Assembly: GCA_024741835.1 (NCBI GenBank)
Contig: JAENRP010000298.1
Location: 1-50,691 of the forward strand
Source of the DNA: Diplocarpon mali
Lineage: Eukaryota > Ascomycota > Leotiomycetes > Helotiales > Drepanopezizaceae
Direction: 5' to 3'
DNA length: 50,691 bases
Shown: positions 36,201-47,132 of the stretch, piece by piece
Layout: every line of letters starts with the position of its first letter
Numbering within the stretch: position 1 is the first letter of the stretch
The notes under the pieces: generated by a model
What the model was told of the DNA's origin: nothing
Seen by the model: the letters and a program-made list of their open reading frames with translations, nothing else
Databases searched by the model: none
Translations under genes and position numbers: made by a program

Positions 36201-38244
36201 TACACTACTCGATAGTAATACTATCAAGCCGAACTAATAACCCCTCTCTCTAAGCTCGGGTATATTAAGCGCACCTATTGATCAACGACCTACTAGTCGC
36301 CCAAAGGCCGAATAGACTATTCCTATTGTCCGCGAACTGCTTAAAGTATAGAACAACTTCAATATCGTTATCCCTTCAGTTAAAGCACCTACGGTAAAGG
36401 ATGTTCCTAAAATAGGTACGAGTAACGACGAGCCTCTACCACCGGAAAGCGGTTCCCTAAATGATAAGCCTATAGAACCCATAGCCGAACCTACGTCCTT
36501 AAAGAGGAATAGAGACCTAGAACCGGAAGATACCTTGGACGAACGCGAGTCTAAGCGTATCTGGGCCATAATAGCGCATAGGATCTACGAGCTCGAACTT
36601 TAATAGAGCTTTGACGAAGATAATGCGTTCCTAGCCGCTGGGGGGATAATGAAAATCTCTCTTCTAAAGACGTACAACGAAGCTGTTAATGATCCGGAGA
36701 ATGGAGCAGTATGGAGTGAGGTAATCTAAGAGGAGATAAGCTCTCTTACTGCAAATGGTATATAGATAGAGGAACCGACGCCAAAGGATATAAACCTAGT
36801 ATTAACGAAGTGGGTCTTTATAATTAAGATATATGCAGATGGAACCCTAGAGCGTTATAAGGCAAGGCTTATAGCTAGGGGCTTCTCCTAATAGTATAGA
36901 GAAGACTACTTTGACATATTTGCGCTGATAGTTCGTATAGATACCCTTTGCATATTTATAGCGATGGTAGCTGCTGAGGACCTTGAATGCAGATAGTATG
37001 ATATTAAAAATGCATTTACTAAAGCGATTATAAAGGAACGGATTTTTCTCTCCTGATCTGACGGTATTCCTATATGCGCTGGCCACTCTCTTCGTATACT
37101 CCGCAGTATCTATAGGCTTAAATAATCAGCCTATGATTAGAACCTCTTATGCAGCTCTACTTTAGTAGAAATGGGATTCGTTTAGAGCCTAGCTGACCCT
37201 TGTCTATTTACCTATGCTAAGCGTAGAATTAAGTTGCTACTGTATATCAACGATATTGCTGCAGCTGCGAAAACAACCACTCAATTGGATTGGTTCTTTA
37301 TGACGATTCGGAAACGTTTTAATACTAAGGATCTGGGGGGAATTCATAAGATCCTCGGCATCCGCGTCATAAGGAACCGCTCTACTTAAGAACTCTAGTT
37401 GGATCAAGAGCAGTATATCGAGAAGATCCTAGACCAAATAGGACTCTCCACTTATGCTCCTAACTTTAAGCCAAAGCGTACTCCAATCAAAGGAAAGTAT
37501 AATAAGTTAGAGCCTGCTAATGAAAATAAGTAGAGAGGAGATCTGAAGAAGTACTAATAGGATATTAGAGCGATTATATATGCTATGGTATATATAAGAC
37601 CAAATATCGCCTTTATCATTAGGCAACTTAGTCAGAACCTAAAGGATCTGACGATTTGATACAAGAATGCAGTCAAGCGACTTAGAAGGTACCTTCGATC
37701 GATAATCATATAGAAGGTAAGATACGGACTAACGAAATATATAAGCGCAAAGCTTAAGGTATATACCAATTCCGACTGGGCAAATATGAAAGGTTGGAAA
37801 AGTATATCTGGAAGCGTAGCAGTGCTATATAGCGGACCTATATTATAGGGAAGTAGGAAGTAGAAATCAGTGGCTATCGCAAGCACTAAGGCCGAATATA
37901 TATTAATATCATCAAATTGCAAGCAAGGATTATGGATCGCCTAAGTTCTGAAAGATATAGGTTTCGCTAAGTATATTAAATGAGATAGGAACTGTATTAA
38001 TCTCTAAGTAGATAATATAAGGGCGATTGCACTTGTAAAGAATCCACACTTGCATAAGCGATCGAAATATATTAATATTGCCTACCACTTTATCCGCAAC
38101 CTTATTACAAAGAACAAGTTGTCGATTACCTATATCCCAACCAATCGAATAGTAGCAGATGGATTTACAAAGCCACTAGAGACGGTTGCAAAGTTCGAAG
38201 CATTCAAAGATATGCTAGGGTTGCAGGAGACAGTAGGGGCTTAG
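33292..38244 (+). pseudogene. Copia gag-pol polyprotein, RIP-mutated
   Basis: One frame of 1,651 codons from ATG (MASNSDRNTRLRDLQLSRKN) to the stop after GLQETVGA, with start and end in the same phase. Gag is followed by a damaged zinc knuckle (CYFYDGTYNITNC, with Tyr where Cys and His would fit) and a protease-like part. Then come a tandem T-P-x-P-G-P-R-V region (34813-35147), CRICKLIK pre-integrase, and integrase (DTAGLF, RSDNALEI, NGIAKR). The reverse transcriptase follows (WVFIIKIYADGTLERYKARLIARGF, YDIKNAFT, LLLYINDI) and the RNase H end (SDWANMKGWKSISG, ASTKAEYI, VADGFTKPL). Many codons are stops that would be Gln or Trp. Integrase Glu (Lys in NGIAKR) and one reverse transcriptase Asp (Asn in YIND) are lost, so it is inactive. 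Confidence 0.92.
34813..35147. repeat. Cluster of seven 23-bp GC palindromes in Copia (copies 2-8)
   Basis: Units start at 34813, 34903, 34942, 34990, 35029, 35077 and 35125, with spacings of 90, 39, 48, 39, 48 and 48 bases, all multiples of three. The left arm is ACTCCT-A/G-A/G-G type and the right arm usually CGCGAGT. Each is read as T-P-x-P-G-P-R-V or a mutated form (TPKPGPRVDLA, TPRPGPRVDFA, TLKPGSQVNLA). The units lie in the protease-integrase linker. The 39/48 spacing suggests growth by tandem duplication after a first insertion. The last unit is the most degenerate. Confidence 0.88.
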
Positions 38245-38258
38245 CAGGCTTAAGGACG

Positions 38259-38281
38259 ACTCCTGGGCCCGCCCCGCGAGT
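38259..38281. repeat. 23-bp GC palindrome, copy 9 (Copia 3' untranslated)
   Basis: ACTCCTGGGCC-C-GCCCCGCGAGT, 15 bases after the gag-pol stop codon, not in the coding phase. One of the least mutated copies. Confidence 0.87.
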
Positions 38282-38324
38282 CAGGTCACGTGGTCTTATA
38301 AAGGAATATCTTTTAGGAAATTTG

Positions 38325-38347
38325 ACTCCTAGTCCCGCCCCGCGAGT
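38325..38347. repeat. 23-bp GC palindrome, copy 10 (Copia 3' untranslated)
   Basis: ACTCCTAGTCC-C-GCCCCGCGAGT, 66 bases after copy 9 and in the same orientation, between the gag-pol stop and the 3' LTR. Confidence 0.87.
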
Positions 38348-38485
38348 AGGATTAGTGATTTCAATAGAGGTTGCTATTGATTGATTGTTTTTGATTTGGA
38401 AAGATACCTAGGAGTTGGATTAGCGCAAAAGGATAGTTGTTGTTTTCCTGACTATAGGTCAATCGGAGTAAGGTCTGAGTAAGGG

Positions 38486-38680
38486 TATTGAGATAGGTGA
38501 TACAGCTATTACTCCGATGTATTGTCATATGACCCTACTGCTTAGTCAGTAGGATGTTGATACATATATAGCTGTAGGAAAGAAAGGGGTAACCTTCCTT
38601 CCCTAACTCTTACTAATATATCAACTATCGACCTCTAGAAGTTTCCTATACCTACTGCGCCGACTCACTTAAGCTCAATA
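38486..38680 (+). repeat. Copia 3' LTR, 195 bp
   Basis: Full-length match to 32691-32885. It begins TATTGAG and ends CTCAATA, exact inverse repeats of each other. Immediately upstream is GAGTAAGGG, a plausible polypurine tract. Confidence 0.92.
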
Positions 38681-38685
38681 TAGAA
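38681..38685. repeat. Target-site duplication TAGAA (right)
   Basis: Direct copy of 32686-32690, marking the right end of the Copia insertion into the Gypsy element. Confidence 0.88.
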
Positions 38686-39246
38686 TATCAATCGAAATTG
38701 TTTAGCAGTTGCAATAAAAAGCCCTATTATTATTTATTCTATAGAAGAATCAATTAAAGCAAAGGCTCTAATCGATTATAGTTCAAAAGTTAATATAATA
38801 ACTAGAAAAGTAGCGGAAATAGCTCAATTAACAATCATTAGCGATCGATTCCTTATTTATTCGACTGTCTCTAAATCGAAATATAACTTTGATAAATAAG
38901 TGAAAAACGTAAAGGTTAGAGTTAGAGGAATCGTTAATTATACTAACTTTCTAATAATAGAGAATTCTTCAAATGACATTCTTTTAAGAATACCCTTTAT
39001 TTTAAAATCTCAGCTAATATTTAACTATCCTAAAGATAGGCTTATAAAAGCTAGCCTTTAAAATACAGATCGATCCTTAAAAGGATAAATGGTTATTATA
39101 AGAGATATAGCCGAATTCTAAAACGAGGTTTTGAGAAACGATTAGCTAGTATAAGGGCTAGGCTTAATACTAATAAAGGAAGGCACCTAGCAAGGAGTTA
39201 TAGCAAAAGAAAGGTAAGTTTATCGATTTTGAATAATAGTGATTTG

Positions 39247-39269
39247 ACTCGCAGTCCTAGACCGGGAGT
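39247..39269. repeat. 23-bp GC palindrome, copy 11 (Gypsy pol)
   Basis: ACTCGCAGTCC-T-AGACCGGGAGT, read in frame as TRSPRPGV. Flanks extend the symmetry: GATTTGACTC at 39241-39250 is the exact inverse of GAGTCAAATC at 39266-39275. Confidence 0.87.
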
Positions 39270-39408
39270 CAAATCTGGAATTTTGAAAAATGGTACAATC
39301 GGCGTTTTATCAGCTTAACAATTAAGAAAAAAGAAAAATAAGGTAGAGAAGAGAGTTCGTTTTACAAATCTTAATAATTTATTAATCATTTTGAAAAACC
39401 TAAAAACC

Positions 39409-39431
39409 ATTTATAAGCCAGACCTGCGAGT
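39409..39431. repeat. 23-bp GC palindrome, copy 12 (Gypsy pol, degenerate)
   Basis: ATTTATAAGCC-A-GACCTGCGAGT, a mutated copy most like copy 14; read in frame as IYKPDLRV. Confidence 0.65.
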
Positions 39432-41375
39432 AAAAAACAATAAAATTACTAATAACATTTCCATTTACGCACTTCAAATTGACGACTTAGAAAATCTTTT
39501 ATTTGTTTTTAAAAAGGAAAATTCGGACTATTTCGCAGGATTTGATAAAAAAGGAAAGAAGTAAAGAAGTATAGTACTAGCTAATATTCGAACTATATAT
39601 AAAAGTAAGGCTGATAAAGTACAACCGGTGGATTAGGGAATCTCTAATGGCTCGAAGCCTAGAGGATTAGATGATTAGTTTGAATAAGACAAGAAGCTTT
39701 AACCTCTGAAGTTAGGTGGCAAATTCGATAAGTTCATTATAGGTAGATTTTCTAATAAACCCATCGGATATCGACTAATAAAAGAACGTTTCAATATACT
39801 AAAAATTGGCAAAGACTTAATAGAGCAAGAACGCGAACTACTTTATAAAACCTTAACAAATCGAGAGGACACCTTAGCTTTTGACTAAACGGAACTTGGC
39901 CAGATTCGAGAAGAGGTTACGCCTTATATTAAGATTAAGATAATACCTTATAAAGCTTGGCAAGAGAAAACATTTGGGGTCCTTAAAGCTCTTTAAGAAA
40001 AGGTAATCGAAATGTTAAAGGATAAGCTGAAGCAAGGTATTCTCGAGTTCTGTAATAGCCCTTATAGGAATAAATGGTTCCTAGTTATTAAGAAAGAGAA
40101 GGGAACTTATAGACTAATAATAGCAATAGTAAAGATAAACCGAGTAACTGTTAAGGACACTAATGTTCTTCCGAATATAGATAAGTTCTTGAATGAATTT
40201 GCAGAATTAACCTGCAGCTCTTTTATTAACTTCTTCTTTAAATATAACCAATTCATTCTTAATGTTAAATCGAGAGATATAATAGCAATTCAAACCCCTC
40301 TTAAGCTACTTCGGATAATAAGATTACCTTAAGGGGCTATAAATTCAATCGCTCAATTTGTCTAAGTAATCTATAAGATACTAGTAGATTGCATACCTAA
40401 TATTACGCTCCCTTATATAGACGATATAGGAGTAAAAGGATCAAGATCATTTTATAACTATAAAGAAGTTCTTCTTAGCATACGACAATTTATAATAGAA
40501 TACATTCAGAACCTGGACCAGGTGCTTATACAATTCGAAAGGGTAAGAGCAACGGTCGGTCCGAAGTTATAATACTATCTTCTATTAATAGAAATTATTA
40601 GTTTTATTACTGATTCCAATGGCCGAAGTCCTTAAAGGGCTAAAGTACTTAAAATCGACAAATAGAAGAGGTATTATAACGTGGCGGAAGCTCGCGCATT
40701 CATTAGTATTATAGTATACTATCACATTTGAATCAAGGATTTCGCTAAAAAGGCAGTACCTATTTATTCCTTATTCCGGAAAGGGGCTGAGTTTCAGTAA
40801 GAGGAACCCTAAATAAAGGCTATAAAACAACTGAAGCAAGCGTTGCTTAAAGCGCTATATCTAATTAAAATAGACTATAGAGCCGACGCTAGGCCAATTA
40901 TACTAATAATTGACGTAAGCTTAATCGGATAGGGTGCTATCCTTTAATAAGCTAATAGCTAGTAGAGAAGACATTTAGCTTGCTTTAAAAGTGGTCTTTA
41001 GAATCTAGTAGAGATAAAGTATAATGCTACTAAACGGGAATGCAAAGGAGCCCTAAAAGTAATAAAAAAGATAAGAAGTAACCTCTATAGCACTCACTTC
41101 ATCTTTGAAACCGATGCTAAAGTGCTGGTAGAACAATTGAATAGAGCTGCAAGCGACTTACCTAGAGCCTTACTAATAAAATGGATTGCTTGGATAAGAC
41201 TAATGGACTTTGAAGTTAAATATATTTTAAAAATGAAAAACACTACCGCCGACGGCCTTTTAAAAAGAACTCGTCCCTACCTCTCTAATTTGATTAAAGA
41301 AGACGAAATAGATATTAATAAGTGGGTAGAGAACGAAGTTGGTTATCTATCGATATATTGCCTTAAAGGGACTTA

Positions 41376-41398
41376 ACTCGCGGTCCTGGCCTGCGAGT
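41376..41398. repeat. 23-bp GC palindrome, copy 13 (Gypsy RNase H/integrase junction)
   Basis: ACTCGCGGTCC-T-GGCCTGCGAGT. The flanks make perfect 9-bp arms, TTAACTCGC at 41373-41381 and GCGAGTTAA at 41393-41401. Here the pol frame reads it one base off the usual phase (LAVLACEL), the only such coding copy. Confidence 0.88.
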
Positions 41399-42810
41399 TA
41401 AATGAGAGAATTTTATCACCTGACTACTTAGGTAACTCCGAAGAAATCGCGAAATTTTTGGTCACGCTTAGACGACTAAAGATAGTTGCTCTTAAGGATT
41501 TTCAGAAATTCAAAGCTAAAGCTTTGATTTATCTAGTACGAGGAAGACGATTATTTAAAAGGAGCGATAACTCATTTCTTATACGGCTTTGTTTAGATGA
41601 CGACAAACTGTAAGCTAAGGCTATTTAAGATGTTTATAAGGAGACTGGCCACTGAGGAGCTAAGTCTACCTACTATTAACTCTCGAGGAAATTCTTTTAG
41701 AAGGGTTCTTTTAAGGATTATAAAGCCTTTGTGAAAAGTTGCATCCCTTATTAGAAATGAAAACCTAGTTGTAAAGAGAATCCCTTATTCCTAACCTAGC
41801 TATTAGGCCTTTTCTATAAAGTCAGTCTTGATATTATATAAGTACTAATAACTGAAAATGGGATTATATATTTTATTTTAGCAAAGGAAGACCTATTAGG
41901 ATGGCCTAAAGGACGACCTTTGAGATCTGCTAACTTTAAATCTATTGTAAAGTTCCTTTAAGAAGACGTGGTCTATTGCTATGGACTTTTTGGCAAACTA
42001 ACTATTAATAGAGGCCCTAAAAATAAAGGAGTAGTTAAAGCTTTTTCGCGAAAATATAGTATTAAATGGGTTCAAATCTCAGCGTATAACTCGAAAGCTA
42101 ATAGAGTAGTAGAGCGAGGATATTACGATATTTTAAATAGGCTATCTAAAGTTACTTATAGAGGATTTAAGAATTAGATAAAACACTTTTATAGAATACT
42201 CTTTATTTATCAAATGACAATCTATAAACCGATTGGAGTTATACCATTTTTCCTTATCTATAGTAGAGAGGCATAGCTCCCTTTTAAATCCTAATGGCCT
42301 ATTTAGAGATTATTCGACTATAGTCAAATTCAGAACTGTTCCGATTTACTAGTAATAAGATACTGACAAATCGAGCTTTAAGATATAGATATAAAGGAAA
42401 TCATTTTATAAAAGAAACGATATTAGGAAAAAGCTAAGGAAGCATAGGCTACTTTTAAAGTACTTAAAACGCACTCTATTTGAAAAGATGATCTTATCTT
42501 AATCTACGATATTATAAGAAGTATTAATATATCAGCTGATACCAAACTTGACTATCGATAGCTTAGTCTATTTAAGGTTAAATCTAAGTAAAAAGAAAAG
42601 GGATACTATTCTCTTTAAGAACTTAATAGAGTCGATATCAAAGGAACCTTTGCAGCTAACCAACTAAAGCGCTTTTATTAATGCGACTAGACCTTATTCC
42701 TTTTAGAAGACGAATTAGAAATTGATACAACCTCCGAATCTTCTGCAAGAACCGACAGCGATATAAGCAACTTTGAACCCTCGGACGAAGACTAAGATTT
42801 TTCTAACTTA

Positions 42811-42833
42811 ACTTATAAGCCAGTCCTGCAAGT
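42811..42833. repeat. 23-bp GC palindrome, copy 14 (Gypsy pol tail)
   Basis: ACTTATAAGCC-A-GTCCTGCAAGT, degenerate, read in frame as TYKPVLQV. Confidence 0.72.
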
Positions 42834-43040
42834 GAAGAATATTAAAATACCTAACTAATCGCAACCTTAAGTTATTATTCCTAAAATATCCGAAGAACGC
42901 AGATAGGAATACTAAACGATTTCCTAGCCTATTAATTATCCTACCTTCCTCTAATCCTTATTTTTACATTTTTAGCGAGGTCGCCTCCTTTATTATTTAA
43001 GATATAGATCTTTTAAGATCACTTTAAATTCTTACCTGCT

Positions 43041-43227
43041 CTGACTTATTTTGCATTCTTGATATTAGCCTTTAATTATAGCATTCCTATTACTTTCCTT
43101 AAATAATAAATAAAAAGTCCAATTTCCTTAATACATATATAGCAAACCTATTGCAGCTTATATGCCCTTTTAATTCTTATATCCTATTGAAATCTCTTAT
43201 TTATACTCCTTATCTTTTATAAGCAAT
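43041..43227. other. AT-rich leader of the first tandem frame
   Basis: Short AT-rich stretch between the Gypsy pol tail and the ATG at 43228. ATACATATATAG near 43132 could serve as a TATA element. No Gypsy 3' LTR can be made out. Confidence 0.35.
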
Positions 43228-44073
43228 ATGCCTTTAAAGAACTTACAAATGGTTTTATCTACTGCGATAGGGGATGAATAAGCACTAGTTATAAACTTCT
43301 CTTAGGATAGTAGAGCTATTGCATCGCTAGAGAGCTTTAAGTCGACCTACGCAGCCTTAGGAGATATAGAGTAATAAAAACTCCTTTTAGCTTATGCGAA
43401 TGCTATTAATAACCTTTTAACCTAAGTGGCCCTTGGAATTCTCTAATTTGACGACTTCCTAACCGAAGAATTAAAACTAAAGGGAATCTCTAGAGAGGAG
43501 TTCTTAGCCGACGCAGATTAATATATAACTTTAGCTAATACTTTTAGAATAGACTGAGATAAAAGAGAAGAATCTATTTAATAATTGGATAATTTAGCCA
43601 CTGATAAGAGAGGACTTCTATTTCATTCGCGCTTTTTAATAAATATTAATTCTAATAATAGAAGATAAGTGTTATTAAAAATTCTTAAGGAAAATACTCT
43701 TACCGCTAGAGCTATTTAGATTCTTAATTTCTTTATTATTTAAGAAGGAGTAGCAAAATTCCGAGGCAATCGAATTCGCGGTCGCAGATTTATAGGCCTA
43801 TCTAATGCAGTACTTATAGCAGCTAATAAGGCTATAAAAAGATCAAATTAGGCTGCAGATATTACCCTACCTAATAGTACTATTGTTAATATACTAAGGC
43901 TCCGCGCTTTTGCTTATGGTTTGCTTCTTTTAAAAGAAAACTGGACTCTTATACTAGAGTTTAAATGAGATTTCTTTAATAATAAAGAAGAGAATTGGTT
44001 ATTTATAATCAAGCCTGCTTTGAAATTCGCCTCTTAGCCTAAAGATACGATAAGTGCTAAACTACGTAATTTA

Positions 44074-44096
44074 ACTCGCGGTCCTAGACTGGGAGT
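44074..44096. repeat. 23-bp GC palindrome, copy 15 (tandem frame 1, site 1)
   Basis: ACTCGCGGTCC-T-AGACTGGGAGT, codon 283, read as TRGPRLGV. Same site as copy 18 in the second frame. Confidence 0.87.
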
Positions 44097-45459
44097 CAGA
44101 AACGAGAATTTTAGAACTAGACCTAATCTGCCTCTTATTAAAATGATTCTAAAAACCACGGCCGAACAGACTGCTTAAACGCTTAGCGCAGCCTCTTTAG
44201 AATTTTCAAAATCTTTAAGGGACTCTCCTTTAGCTAAACGACCAATTCTAGCTCAACCTTTAAAAAGGATAAATCGTTCGATAGCTACCTTAGCTGATTT
44301 GCAATTTGAAACTAAAGGATTGCGCGCTCGCTTAAACTCCTTCCTTAACAACTTAAAGGAGCTAGTTCTTAACTTCTTTATATCTATATATAACCGCTTT
44401 AAAAACGATAATACAAGGGAAGACCCTATTCCTACTGCTTTAAAGATAACTAGGAGAGCCGTTAGACAGATTTAATAGCTTATCTTAAACAAGTTCGCCC
44501 CTACGGATATTATTCAATTCTTTAATGATTATAAAAGTCAAAAACCTAGTCTCTTAGATGCTAAGCGAGACTATTTTATCTTATAAGAAAGAGAACACAA
44601 GAAGGAATCTATTGATTAGGACATTTGTAATTATAGCAACGTGCCTCAATCGGTCATTCTCAACCTTAAGCTTAAAGAATGATATAACATTCAGGTGTCC
44701 TTTGCTATGAAAACTCGCTTTCGACAGTATCTTCCTAGTATAGGAATCGAAGGGAGAAGACTTTGCGACCTTTATATTTGCTCTCTTTCGATTTACTATA
44801 GCCTTAATTATAAAGGATTTGATATTAACGAAACTATTAAATACCTCGAACTTCTATATATAGCAGAAGATATCGATCTTTTTCTAATCTACCCTAATAA
44901 TCAGTTCTTTATCTCTTTAAAGATACGCAAATCCAACTTATTAATAATAGAGGCATCTCTAGGTGCTGCAAAATTCAGGGCTGATCCTAAAGCCTTGAAA
45001 GCGTTGGAGCCGATTGAATGGAATAATTCCTTCTTATCGATATTATTAAATAATAAATAATAAGAGGAAATAGAGGAAGAAGGGTCAATTATAATGCTTA
45101 AACCCTTTAGATGCCGCTTCCTAACTGACAATTTTACTACTGATGATAGTACTTTTATAGGTACATTCCTCTCTATTATAAGATAAGAAGCAGAGATATA
45201 TCTTTATCACTTCCGCCCTATAGATAGCGCGACCTCTATACCTTCTTATTTTCTCTATAATATAATATTTAGTCTTATTTAATAAGTCCTTTAAATGCAC
45301 TATAGACTCTACCTCTTAGCTATAATAGTAAGAAGTAGAGGAACCTATCAGCTTATAGCCTACTCTAAACCTCCTCAATTGATTGGCCTTAGTCTTTATA
45401 ATCAAGTCGTTTCGATAAAGAGAGATGCAAATGCTACTAATAAAGAAATTCCGATTTTC

Positions 45460-45482
45460 ACTCGCGGTCCTAGCCTGCGAGT
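45460..45482. repeat. 23-bp GC palindrome, copy 16 (tandem frame 1, site 2)
   Basis: ACTCGCGGTCC-T-AGCCTGCGAGT, codon 745, read as TRGPSLRV. Equivalent to copy 20 in the second frame. Confidence 0.87.
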
Positions 45483-46344
45483 CAATTTTATTAAAAAGCA
45501 AGTCTTAGATTATCAGATCCTATTGATCGGATAAGGGCTAGCTTCTAGAAGCTTTAATAAGTGGGTCGGCTCTTAGTCGAATATAAAACTCACTCTATCT
45601 GCGAAGAAAACGAGTCGATAGACTTCTTAAGCACTCGGTTCAAAATCTCAACTGGCTCGAATGACTATAAAATTGAAGCGAAAAGAGATCTTGCGACCTA
45701 TTATTAATAATAGCGATCTAATTATAGTAATAACAAAATAGGGACATCTTTTTGAAATGCTTTTAGATAATTCTTATAGAACTGGTGGTTTTATAGCCTT
45801 TTGCAATAACTATATAGCTATTTGCAATAAGAATACCTTGGAAAATGAAACTCGAATCTCCGATCTTATCTTTTCAGTCTTTACTTTAGAGCTACCCCTA
45901 GTACCTTAATAGATTAATGCAAGCAGAACTACTACACCTTTTAAAGCAGCTTTTCATTTTAAAAACTGCAGTAGCCTCTCTAAAGCTATTGTTGGTCGAC
46001 GCTCTTAGACGGATCTATCGGTTATGATCGAAGTATAGGAGTTGTTTCTTCTTAATAAAGACGAATTGAAAATACATCTTATAGAATATAATTAGGAACT
46101 CTTTAATGCCCTTATTAAGGCCTAGACGAATATTATAAATACTGAATCGCTTCTTTATAGACTTAAGTCTTAGGGATAATGCGATGAAGTAGATGCTATC
46201 CGAGAGCCTAATGCACTAATTGATAAAGATATTATCGTAAGAAAATTCGGAAAAGAGACGAGCCGTGATACTAGTATAGTGCTAGACCCTGATTTGGGAA
46301 CCAATCCCCTGTTTTTACCCTTAAGCTCAGAGACACTAAGACTA

Positions 46345-46367
46345 ACTCGCGAGCCCGGCCCGCGAGT
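46345..46367. repeat. 23-bp GC palindrome, copy 17 (tandem frame 1, site 3)
   Basis: ACTCGCGAGCC-C-GGCCCGCGAGT, the most symmetric copy, with a single mismatch between arms; codon 1040, read as TREPGPRV. Equivalent to copy 21. Confidence 0.9.
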
Positions 46368-46500
46368 GAGGTTGGACTCGGCCAGCTTTAGCCTACGAGA
46401 TAGTTCGGATAAACTTCGGCCACCAAATCTAGGGGTACTAATAGAAGATCCTTTAAGAGAGGTCCCTAAAGCTAAAAAATCACTAAGAAGCGAGAACTAA

Positions 46501-47132
46501 CGCAAGAGAAGAAGACTCCGAAGTGATAACAAAACCGACAATTAAGTCGAACGATCTAGAGAATCGAGTCTACTACCCCTTTTGAAAAATCATTTGGAGA
46601 AATTGCGAATTAGAAGTTGAATTTTTTAGGATTATCTACCTTCTATATACCTACCCCTCTTTATTCTCAACCTATTGTTCCATTCTATGCATATTCTTTA
46701 TTTACTTCATTCTTTATATAATCCATCCCTTAATTATTTCCTCTATATGCAACTTTCTAATGCTTACCTTTGAAATATCGTCCTTACCTTTGACAATTGT
46801 CATTCACCAAAAGTGGGTCCTTGTATGCGTCACATCCCACTTTTATTCCCACTTCTAGGCTTATTATACCCACTTTTTCTTTATGCACTAGTACGATTCC
46901 AAACTCTATAAATAAGCCTTTCCCTGCACTACAATTTTACTTTTTTTTACTTCTTCTATAACCCTACCAGCACTAACAACACTACTTGTACTATCTTTCC
47001 GTTATCAATCTTTTCTGATCCAAGCCTCCTATCTCGATAAAATTCTTTCTAGAGATTTATTCCTCAGCAAGGAACCTCATCACTTTTATCAAATAATTCA
47101 TTATAGCCCCCCTTAGCATAGGCAAAAAGGTC
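46501..47132. other. Spacer between the tandem frames
   Basis: AT-rich and without a frame. It should hold the end of the first transcript and the promoter of the second. An inverted CCCACTTT/AAAGTGGG pair lies at about 46806-46880. Confidence 0.5.
46907..46914 (+). promoter_or_regulatory. TATA box of the second tandem frame
   Basis: TATAAATA about 220 bases before the second frame, followed by CCCTGCACTACA and a CT-rich leader. This fits a normal RNA polymerase II core promoter, so each frame of the pair probably had its own promoter. Confidence 0.55.

Larger units (their letters stand above)
32691..38680 (+). mobile_element. Complete, RIP-mutated Ty1/Copia-type retrotransposon
   Basis: 5,990 bp bounded by 195-bp LTRs and the 5-bp duplication TAGAA. 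The internal part has a leader with repeated motifs (33006-33136) and one long gag-pol frame (33292-38244) in the Copia order gag, protease, integrase, reverse transcriptase, RNase H. A purine-rich GAGTAAGGG tract precedes the 3' LTR. It sits inside the protease-proximal part of the Gypsy element, so it is the younger of the two. It carries nine of the 23-bp palindromes. Confidence 0.93.
29408..43040 (+). mobile_element. Decayed Ty3/Gypsy-type retrotransposon, split by a Copia element
   Basis: Gag (29941 onward), aspartic-protease-like, reverse transcriptase, RNase H and integrase regions follow in the Gypsy order, with a 5,990-bp Copia element inserted at 32691-38680. Removing that insert and one copy of TAGAA restores continuity at the break. 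Stops are nearly all Gln- or Trp-derived, as RIP produces. No pair of LTRs could be matched, so outer limits are approximate. Confidence 0.85.
38686..43040 (+). pseudogene. Gypsy pol: protease, RT, RNase H, integrase, RIP-mutated
   Basis: After the Copia insert the Gypsy frame resumes with a protease-like ALIDYSSKVNIITRKVAE (an expected D-S/T-G is altered). A shift near 39210 leads to the reverse transcriptase frame (MLKDKLKQGILEFCNSPYRN, WFLVIKKEKGTYRLI, YIDD at about 40414). RNase H follows (ETDAKVLVEQLNRAASDLPR, ILKMKNTTADGL), then integrase (TGH, TINRGPKNKG where S-D-R-G-P is usual, SAYNSKANRVVERG) and an acidic tail up to about 43040. Stops are mostly Gln- or Trp-derived. Palindromes at 39247, 39409, 41376 and 42811 lie within it. 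The integrase Asp is Asn here, so the enzyme would be dead even if translated. Confidence 0.85.
43228..46500 (+). pseudogene. Unknown ~1,090-codon frame, first of a tandem pair, RIP-mutated
   Basis: From ATG (MPLKNLQMVLSTAIGDE) to TAA at 46498-46500 the distance is exactly 1,091 codons. All coding-like segments (44695-45060, 45295-45534, 46279-46500) share one phase; only Gln/Trp-type stops interrupt it. Conserved with the second copy at 47133-50576 are VAKFRGNRIRGRRFIGLSN, IIQFFNDYKSQK, FLIYPNNQF, MHYRLYLLAIIV, GGFIAFCNNY and VGRRSQTDLSV. Three palindromes (44074, 45460, 46345) are in phase at codons 283, 745 and 1040. The C-terminal part is charged. No catalytic motif of transposases, polymerases or recombinases is visible to me. 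It could be a transposon protein or a fungal gene family caught in the isochore. Confidence 0.75.
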
